A stretch of 6,142 bases of DNA, taken from positions 1-6,142 of the forward strand of contig ONPH01000077.1 in assembly GCA_900319655.1 (NCBI GenBank), read 5' to 3'. Shown piece after piece: positions 1 through 5,075 of this stretch. Source of the stretch: an uncultured Eubacteriales bacterium (GTDB taxonomy: Bacteria > Bacillota > Clostridia > Oscillospirales > Acutalibacteraceae). Position numbers and translations under genes: made by a program. Under the pieces are notes generated by a model. That model did not search any database. It saw only the letters and a list, made by a program, of their open reading frames with translations, and was not told the DNA's origin. Within the stretch, counting starts at the first letter, position 1, and each line of letters opens with the position of its first letter.

Positions 1-30
1 AAACAGCAGTTGTTTTGAATTTATTATCGG

Positions 31-294
31 CTAAACAGCCAACCCGTATGTATAAACAACTCTCTCAACCTGACCTTTGGATTCCCAACAAGTCCGCATA
101 AAATCTGCTTGTCGTACGTGCCACATTACTTTTACCATCTGGCCGCCGACAGAACCTGCCTGACGAGATGTGAGGTCGCCGTTGTAGCCCTGCTTGAGGT
201 TAACGCCTACTTCGTTTGCGCACTCCATCTTAAAACGGTTCATGGCTTCCTTTGCCTCAGGTACGTTAATCTGATTGCTGTTATTTCTTGACAT
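31..294 (-). CDS. Alpha/beta-type small acid-soluble spore protein (SASP)
   Basis: 87-residue protein of the alpha/beta SASP family. These proteins coat and protect DNA in the dormant spore and are degraded at germination by the GPR protease. Residues 11-55 match the family: VPEAKEAMNRFKME (11-24), then CANEVGVNL (25-33), which contains the GPR-type cleavage region (after E24 by family rule), then GYNGDLTSR (36-44) and GSVGGQMVK (47-55), the conserved C-terminal DNA-binding motif. The GYNGDLTSR form is typical of Clostridia. After M57 the sequence departs from what I would expect (usually KMI plus a short charged tail). The last 30 residues include two Trp (58, 70) and a Cys (69), and C25 sits where Ile or Phe is usual. 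The other two frames of that segment do not restore a family-like tail, so I see no simple frameshift. The stop is TAG at 31. It lies downstream of the operon terminator with its own ribosome binding site, so it is probably a monocistronic late-sporulation gene. Confidence 0.9.
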   Translation of the reverse strand: MSRNNSNQINVPEAKEAMNRFKMECANEVGVNLKQGYNGDLTSRQAGSVGGQMVKVMWHVRQADFMRTCWESKGQVERVVYTYGLAV

Positions 295-304
295 AAATGT
301 TTTT

Positions 305-310
305 CTCCTT
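305..310 (-). promoter_or_regulatory. Ribosome binding site of the SASP gene
   Basis: On the minus strand this reads AAGGAG, ten bases before the ATG at 294. It fixes the start of this short gene and argues that it is genuinely translated. Confidence 0.8.
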
Positions 311-324
311 GTTATCTATATTAA

Positions 325-355
325 GCGGCGGTTTGCCTTCGCATTTTATCGCCGC
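325..355 (-). other. Inverted repeat in the SASP leader
   Basis: GCGGCG (325-330) pairs with CGCCGC (350-355) around a 19-base loop, which itself can form a 3-bp TGC/GCA stem (334-336 with 341-343). It stands out as G/C-rich in an A/T-rich region. No T run follows on the minus strand, so it is not a terminator. It could be a 5'-UTR stabilising hairpin or an operator, or it could be chance. It ends 14 bases before the ribosome binding site. Confidence 0.3.
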
Positions 356-422
356 AATAGTATTGTTAGGAGTAAATTCATTTTTATTGCTTGAAAATTT
401 TGTTATTTTATATTTTCAGTAA

Positions 423-456
423 ATAAGGCTGTGACTCAAATGAATCACAGCCTCAT
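423..456 (-). terminator. Probable terminator of the phosphatase-ATPase-permease operon
   Basis: A perfect 9-bp inverted repeat (AGGCTGTGA at 426-434, TCACAGCCT at 445-453) begins 24 bases past the permease stop, with a 10-base loop. In minus-strand RNA the stem extends to 12 pairs through one G-U pair (454/425) and two A-U pairs. It is followed by a weak U-rich run (UUAUUUA). On the plus strand the extension is blocked by a C-A mismatch, but a run of seven T lies at 458-464. It could therefore act in both directions, although no plus-strand gene is seen. Confidence 0.7.
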
Positions 457-476
457 ATTTTTTTAGCTACCGATTA

Positions 477-3400
477 TCAGACGTCGGTCAGTTTAAGGTT
501 CTTTACCTTTCTCGTGCCGAACGCGTTGATTGCGATGGAGAACGCCGCTGTAATCGCAGCGCTTATCAGCCATCCTAAGAAGAACGGTGTTCTGACAAAC
601 TGGGCGTGCGGCATTTCGATAAACCTGATTACGATATAGCCCATCAATGCGCCTACGCCGATACCGAGCAGAATTCCGATTATCGAGGTGATTATTGTTT
701 CGGTGTTCAGGTACCTCTTGACCTCCTTGACGGTGAAGCCGTTGATACGCATAATCGTCAGCTCGCGCGTCTTTTGGTTTACATACATCTTCGTGATATT
801 TAGAAGAATGAAGTATGCCATCAGACCTGCTATCACAAGCAGAAGGATTGCCACCTTGTTGAATACGTTTGTAACAAGCTCAAGCTTTCCTTTGTCCTCG
901 GTTGCAGGAGAAAGGCTCTCGAAGCCCTTTACCTTATCGAGCTTTTCAACCAGCTTTTCCTTATCGGCTCCGTTTAGGAACAGGAAATATGTGTTCATCT
1001 CGGGCTTTTCGCCAAAGTACTTTTCATAGGACGCTTCGTTCATAATCATATTGCGGCCCATATAGTTGTTGAACACGCCTGCGACTTTTACATTATTCGG
1101 CGCCATGGTGCTGTCGTAGATTATGATTTCGTCGCCCTGATTCTTGCCCGAGGTCTCGGTGGTTCTGCACTGGATGAACACGCCGTCCGAATCTGTAGGA
1201 AGCTTACTGTCCTCTTTCCAAGTCTTAAAGTTATAGAACTCAGAGAGCGCTTCCATATCGCCGCAAATCAGGTCGGTGTACTCTACGTCGCTGCCTGCCT
1301 TGAACGCGCGCAATCCGCTCTGCGCCTTAACCCAGGTCGCGCCTGAATCGTTAAGGATTGTTTCAATCTCTTTCTCGGCATTTTCGGATGTGCCGGAGTT
1401 AAAGGTCAGCCTTTCATCATATTTTACGATTTCGCCGTACTGCTTGTCACCGACGCTGCTTACACTGCCGCGCAGGGTAAAGCCGATTACCAGAAGCGCA
1501 CAGCATCCGGCTACGCTGACGGTCGTAACGATAACACGGGCAAGGTCGGAGCGCATATTGCGGAAAATAAGCCTTGAATACAAGCTGCCGCCGCTCTTGG
1601 ATTTTTTAGATTCTTTCCACGCCTTCGGCTGTTTTTCTCTCATCAAATCCATCGCGGTTGAACGCATCAAACCAAGGCAGGAGATTGTTACCGCAACTAT
1701 GGCAAGCACAATCGCCAAACCTACGGCGAGCACGGAAGTGCCAACCAGAATTCCTGCCGGTATTGCCCCGATTACATACATATTACTGTAAGAATTGAGC
1801 ACCACACCCTGGATAACAAAGTAACCTGCGAGGATACCGATTAACGCGCCGGCGATGGTCGCGCTGATTCCAAAGACAAGATATTTTCCCAAAATTTCGC
1901 TGTTAAAAAAGCCGAGCGCCTTTGTCGTGCCGACCAGCCTTCTCTGCTCGTCCACAATTCGCTTGATTGTCGTGTAAATAACGAGAGCCGCGATGACAAC
2001 AAAGAACAGCGAGAAGGTGACGCTCAGGTTGGATATGCTCTTTGCCGAAAGCGAAAGGTGCATATATCCGCCGTTAGAGCCAACATCAAAAACAAACCAG
2101 CTGCAGTCCTTGATATCAGCGAGAGCCTTTTTGGCGTCGTCAAGCTTTTGAACATTCTTATTATATTCTGCTAAGCCGTTGTTGTATTCTTTCTCTTTAT
2201 CGGCAAGGGTATTTTTACCGTTTTCGAGCTCTTTAACGCCGTTATCATATTTTTCCTTATTTTCAGTGTACTTTGCGACTCCGTCATCATACTGACTTTT
2301 GCCGCTGTTATATTCTGCGAGGCCGGACTCATACTGCGCCAAGCCCGAGTAATACTCAGCCGCGCCTGCGTCATACTTCGCTTTGCCTTCCTCGTACTGT
2401 GCAACGGCGCTGTCATACTTGGCTTTGCCGGCGTTATACTGCGCCAAAGCGCTGTCGTATTTGGCTTTGCCTGCGTCAAACTGCTGCTTACCTTTGTTGT
2501 ACTCCGCTAAGCCTTGATTATACAGTTCTTCGGCGGCTGCAACTAACTCATTATAAGCCTCAATCTCCTCAGGCGTATACTCAGCGAGCTCTTCGGGTGT
2601 AACGCTCTTTGCTTCCTTCAGCGCCTGTTCGGCTTCGTCGAAAAATTCCTTTACGGATTTGAGCTCAGCTTCAGCCTCGTCGAGCTTTTGCTTATTAGCG
2701 TCGAGCTCGGCTTTTGCCGCGTCAAGCTTCTTTTTGTTTGCGTCGAGCTCGGCTTTTGCGGCGGCAAGCTTTTGATCCGAGGTGTAAAGCTCATTACCTG
2801 CCGAGTCAAGCTTATCCTTTGAGCTGCTCAGAGTGTCCTCGGCGCTGTCAAGCTTTGACTTTGAGTTGTCCAGCGTTTCCTTACCGTTGTCAAGCTCGGT
2901 TTTAGCATTTTTGAGCTTTTCTTCGTTCTCACTTATAGTGCTTTTTCCTTTGTCAAGCTCGGTTTTGCCGTTATCAAGTTTTTCTTTTGCTTCGTCGAGC
3001 TTTTTCTGACCGTCATTAATCTCTTTTTGATACTTATCCTTGACCTCAGCGGTGCGGAGCGCCGACCTTTCATCGGCAATTCCGTTAAGGCGTTCCCTGG
3101 CAGCGTCGGTTTTCTTTTTATACTCGTCGCTGAAACGGTTCAAGCCCTCAGTGGATTTGAGCACGACCTCGGCTCTCATAAAGCAGCCGTCGAGCTGCTC
3201 GTCGTCAAAAGCGTTTGGTGCGACCAAAATGTACCTGTTGCCGGGAGCAAAATCGGGCTTTGCGAGATGATCCGGATGCATAGCTATACCCGTGACCTTA
3301 TATTCCTTACCCTTCAAAAACTTCGGTGTTTCACCCTGTTCATCGCAGGCGGTGACGGTATCTCCGATTTTATAACCGAGTTTTTCCGCGATAGTCTGCT

Positions 3401-3797
3401 CGAGAGCACATTCATCGGCTTTTTGCGGCAGCGTACCTTCCGCAATCTCGGGTACGTTAATTTTTTCGCTTACGGAAACGACGTTGACGTTCTCGTGAAC
3501 ATCGCCGTTGCTGACCTTTGCGTTTGCAAAATAGATACCTTCGACATCCTTGACGTCTTCCGCCGCCTTGAGCGCGTCGATATCTCCGTTTGTCAAAAGC
3601 AGCGACGAGGTGACCTCAAAATCCCTGAAGGACGTTCGTTGATAAAAGCTGTCGCCTGCGTTCCTCATCGACTCGGCGGAGTAGCAAATGCCGAGATAGG
3701 ACGACGCTGCCATTGCCGCGATGAAAACAACGGAAATCCACGAAAGAAGGTTCTTTTTTATGTTTCGCGTTGCGTCCTTAACCTGTGTTTTTTTCAT
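477..3797 (-). CDS. Giant FtsX/MacB-type ABC permease with a 40-heptad extracytoplasmic stalk
   Basis: Membrane subunit, 1106 residues, of a type VII (MacB/LolCE/FtsX-like) ABC system, the partner of the ATPase just upstream. Predicted layout: short basic cytoplasmic N-terminus; TM1 about 18-38; outside domain I about 40-250 (MacB-core-like); heptad stalk 259-564; TM2 about 590-610, TM3 638-664 and TM4 683-709 (FtsX domain 1); basic linker 713-750; TM5 about 755-776; outside domain II about 778-975; TM6 980-1000, TM7 1033-1058 and TM8 1072-1092 (FtsX domain 2). Both FtsX units carry the conserved post-TM segment: RRLVGTTKALGF (619-630) and RELTIMRINGF (1011-1021). This gives the duplicated 1+3+1+3 topology. 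No signal peptidase site is expected. The ATG at 3797 follows AAAGGGG by 6 bases, and the stop is TGA at 477. Family members move lipoproteins, peptides or drugs, or transmit force to cell-wall hydrolases; which applies here cannot be told. Confidence is high for the family and low for the role. Confidence 0.94.
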   Translation of the reverse strand: MKKTQVKDATRNIKKNLLSWISVVFIAAMAASSYLGICYSAESMRNAGDSFYQRTSFRDFEVTSSLLLTNGDIDALKAAEDVKDVEGIYFANAKVSNGDVHENVNVVSVSEKINVPEIAEGTLPQKADECALEQTIAEKLGYKIGDTVTACDEQGETPKFLKGKEYKVTGIAMHPDHLAKPDFAPGNRYILVAPNAFDDEQLDGCFMRAEVVLKSTEGLNRFSDEYKKKTDAARERLNGIADERSALRTAEVKDKYQKEINDGQKKLDEAKEKLDNGKTELDKGKSTISENEEKLKNAKTELDNGKETLDNSKSKLDSAEDTLSSSKDKLDSAGNELYTSDQKLAAAKAELDANKKKLDAAKAELDANKQKLDEAEAELKSVKEFFDEAEQALKEAKSVTPEELAEYTPEEIEAYNELVAAAEELYNQGLAEYNKGKQQFDAGKAKYDSALAQYNAGKAKYDSAVAQYEEGKAKYDAGAAEYYSGLAQYESGLAEYNSGKSQYDDGVAKYTENKEKYDNGVKELENGKNTLADKEKEYNNGLAEYNKNVQKLDDAKKALADIKDCSWFVFDVGSNGGYMHLSLSAKSISNLSVTFSLFFVVIAALVIYTTIKRIVDEQRRLVGTTKALGFFNSEILGKYLVFGISATIAGALIGILAGYFVIQGVVLNSYSNMYVIGAIPAGILVGTSVLAVGLAIVLAIVAVTISCLGLMRSTAMDLMREKQPKAWKESKKSKSGGSLYSRLIFRNMRSDLARVIVTTVSVAGCCALLVIGFTLRGSVSSVGDKQYGEIVKYDERLTFNSGTSENAEKEIETILNDSGATWVKAQSGLRAFKAGSDVEYTDLICGDMEALSEFYNFKTWKEDSKLPTDSDGVFIQCRTTETSGKNQGDEIIIYDSTMAPNNVKVAGVFNNYMGRNMIMNEASYEKYFGEKPEMNTYFLFLNGADKEKLVEKLDKVKGFESLSPATEDKGKLELVTNVFNKVAILLLVIAGLMAYFILLNITKMYVNQKTRELTIMRINGFTVKEVKRYLNTETIITSIIGILLGIGVGALMGYIVIRFIEMPHAQFVRTPFFLGWLISAAITAAFSIAINAFGTRKVKNLKLTDV
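2106..3023 (-). repeat. Two 20-heptad repeat arms (21-bp period) inside the permease gene
   Basis: This stretch encodes permease residues 259-564. Arm 1 (residues 259-398, bases 2604-3023) is 20 uninterrupted heptads of the type KLDxAKx. Heptad position 2 is Leu 17 times, Ile twice and Phe once; position 5 is Ala 9, Gly 4, Ser 3, Asn 3 and Val 1. A turn with two TPEE segments follows (399-424, bases 2526-2603). Arm 2 (425-564, bases 2106-2525) is again 20 heptads, of the type xYxxGxx. Position 2 is Tyr 15, Leu 4 and Phe 1; position 5 is Gly 13, Ala 3, Asn 2, Lys 1 and Ile 1. Positions 2 and 5 fit coiled-coil a and d. At DNA level near-identical units recur: a 20-base match lies at 2698-2717 and 2740-2759, exactly two heptads (42 bp) apart. 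I infer an antiparallel helical hairpin outside the membrane. Confidence 0.85.
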
Positions 3798-3816
3798 AAT
3801 GAACCCCTTTCCCGGC

Positions 3817-5037
3817 TTACCAGATCAAATCTACAGCGTGAAGCGGGTGCATATTTTTCTTTATGGAAGCAATCTTGCCGTTGCGCACTTTTACAACACG
3901 GTCCGCCATCTTGGCAATCTCGACGTTATGTGTAACCATCATAACGGTAGTACCCTGCGTCTTGACGATATCCTCGATAGTCTGGAGAACCTCGATACTT
4001 GTGGTATAGTCAAGCGCCGCAGTGGGCTCGTCGGCAAGAATAAGCTTTGGCCTTTTTACAATCGCGCGGGCGATTGAAACGCGCTGCTGCTGACCGCCCG
4101 ACATCTGTCCGGGATAGTTGTTCTCACGCTGCGACATATTAACCTTCGCGAGCGCTTCCTTGGACGACATCGGATTTTCAGCCAGTTCAGCGATGAACTC
4201 TACGTTTTCAAGCGCCGTCAGGTTGGGCATAAGGTTATACGACTGGAAGATATAGCCAATGTAGTCGCGGCGGTATTTGGTGAGCTCGTCGTCGGAGGGA
4301 TGGGAGAAATCCTTTCCCTCAATAGTGAGCTCGCCTGTCGTAAGAAAGTCCATTCCGCCGACGATGTTCATCATCGTGGATTTACCGCAGCCCGACTCAC
4401 CGAGCACAACGATAAACTCGTTTTTGTATACATCGAGGTTAATACCCTTCAAAACCTTCAGCGTGGTATCGCCTGTCTGGAATTCCTTGGTGATGTTGCG
4501 CAGGGTTGCGAGGATTTCTTTTTTCTCCTCTAAATCGACAATAAGTCCTTTTTCGTCAATCGTGATTGCCGCGAGAGAAGCCATACGCTCGCAAAGCTGC
4601 ATTTCCTCTTCATCATACAGCGTACCGTCGAGCTTGTTGACAATCTGAACGCAGCCGATAATATCGTGTGTGTTGTTGAGCGGCACACAAATCATCGTCT
4701 TGGTGACAAGGTCGTTGTCGTCAAAAACAGTGCCGTCAAAACGGGGATCCGTCGCGGCGTCCTCTACGAACATAGACTTACCTGTCTGCGTAACGATACC
4801 CTCAATGCCCAGACCGTTCTCCACGCTGATATTGGAGATGTCGGCGGGGCCGATATGGAAAACAGGCGACAGTCTGTCGGTCTTGGGATCGAGAAGCCAT
4901 ATCGCTCCTGCCTCACTGTTCAGCGTTTTGACGATAATGTCCAAGCTGCCCGACAGCGCCTCCTCCAAGTTGTCTACCTTGAGCAACTGCGCCATGATTG
5001 CCCATGACGCTTTTGCGAATCGTTTGTTTTCTGCCAT
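3817..5037 (-). CDS. GAF domain-ABC transporter ATPase fusion (MacB/LolD/FtsE-like nucleotide-binding protein)
   Basis: Cytoplasmic ATPase subunit, 406 residues, that should power the permease encoded 19 bases downstream. Residues about 20-165 form a GAF sensor domain: EAGAIWLLD (42-50), GIEGIVTQTGKSMFVEDA (77-94), then MICVPL and IIGCVQIVNK, with an NK...YDEEE stretch (134-145) echoing the GAF NKFDE-type motif. Residues about 175-392 form a complete ABC domain: Walker A GESGCGKS (213-220), Q-loop Q265 (IFQSYNLMP), signature MSGGQQQR (312-319), Walker B LILADEP (332-338, catalytic E337), D-loop ALD (341-343) and switch H370. ATPases of this family are normally about 220-250 residues, and the extra N-terminal length is the GAF domain. 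The signature begins with Met instead of the usual Leu. The C-terminal tail (HPLHAVDLIW) resembles, from memory, the short Trp-ended tails of Clostridial ATPases paired with giant FtsX permeases. The ATG at 5037 is preceded at 8 bases by GGGAGGA, fixing the start. The GAF ligand is unknown. Confidence 0.93.
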   Translation of the reverse strand: MAENKRFAKASWAIMAQLLKVDNLEEALSGSLDIIVKTLNSEAGAIWLLDPKTDRLSPVFHIGPADISNISVENGLGIEGIVTQTGKSMFVEDAATDPRFDGTVFDDNDLVTKTMICVPLNNTHDIIGCVQIVNKLDGTLYDEEEMQLCERMASLAAITIDEKGLIVDLEEKKEILATLRNITKEFQTGDTTLKVLKGINLDVYKNEFIVVLGESGCGKSTMMNIVGGMDFLTTGELTIEGKDFSHPSDDELTKYRRDYIGYIFQSYNLMPNLTALENVEFIAELAENPMSSKEALAKVNMSQRENNYPGQMSGGQQQRVSIARAIVKRPKLILADEPTAALDYTTSIEVLQTIEDIVKTQGTTVMMVTHNVEIAKMADRVVKVRNGKIASIKKNMHPLHAVDLIW

Positions 5038-5045
5038 TATCTCTA

Positions 5046-5052
5046 TCCTCCC
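5046..5052 (-). promoter_or_regulatory. Strong ribosome binding site of the GAF-ATPase gene
   Basis: On the minus strand this reads GGGAGGA, eight bases before the ATG at 5037. It supports that ATG over the internal Met15 codon. It shows that the GAF domain is translated as part of the ATPase and is not an annotation artefact from an over-extended start. Confidence 0.85.
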
Positions 5053-5075
5053 GAAAGATTTCAGTGTATGTAATG

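Larger units (their letters stand above)
295..476. other. Intergenic region: operon terminator and leader of the SASP gene
   Basis: 182 bases without a credible gene. From the permease side it holds the stem-loop at 423-456. Then comes a very A/T-rich block (about 361-425) where the SASP promoter would be expected. It is followed by a G/C-rich inverted repeat at 325-355 and the ribosome binding site at 305-310. I could not settle a promoter: a box reading AATACTA on the minus strand (358-364) resembles a forespore sigma-factor -10 element, but no well-spaced -35 accompanies it. Confidence 0.6.

Noticed and set aside
1..15. Short inverted repeat AAACA/TGTTT just past the SASP stop, a possible terminator
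   Set aside because: Only five A/T-rich pairs are visible and the window ends before any downstream U tract could be seen, so it cannot be judged.
109..291. Plus-strand open frame of 60 codons opposite the SASP gene
   Set aside because: It is wholly antisense to a recognisable SASP with a good ribosome binding site and has no ribosome binding site or motif of its own.
358..390. Possible forespore sigma-G/F promoter for the SASP gene
   Set aside because: The minus strand has a good -10-like AATACTA (358-364). The nearest -35-like elements, TGAATT (375-380) and GCAATA (385-390), are about 10 and 20 bases away, not the expected 15-18. Biologically expected but not demonstrable from this sequence.
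1276..1791. Plus-strand open frame of 171 codons inside the permease gene
   Set aside because: It lies fully antisense to conserved FtsX transmembrane and outside domains, and its composition is a mirror of them. No independent evidence of translation is visible.
2106..3023. The periodic region as a possible CRISPR array or non-coding tandem repeat
   Set aside because: Units are 21 bp, without spacers, and keep an open reading frame with a strict heptad pattern. The repetition is explained by the encoded coiled coil.
3027..3935. Plus-strand open frame of 302 codons, antisense to the permease N-terminus and ATPase C-terminus
   Set aside because: It spans the junction of two well-supported minus-strand genes, has no family-like motif and no clear ribosome binding site. 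It is what a long G/C-biased coding strand produces by chance on its complement.
4139..4200. Apparently shortened helical subdomain of the ATPase before the signature motif, as a possible deletion
   Set aside because: From memory, ATPases paired with giant Clostridial FtsX permeases share this shorter spacing (NP...KEAL...NNYPGQ). All catalytic motifs are intact and in frame, so it looks like a subfamily feature.
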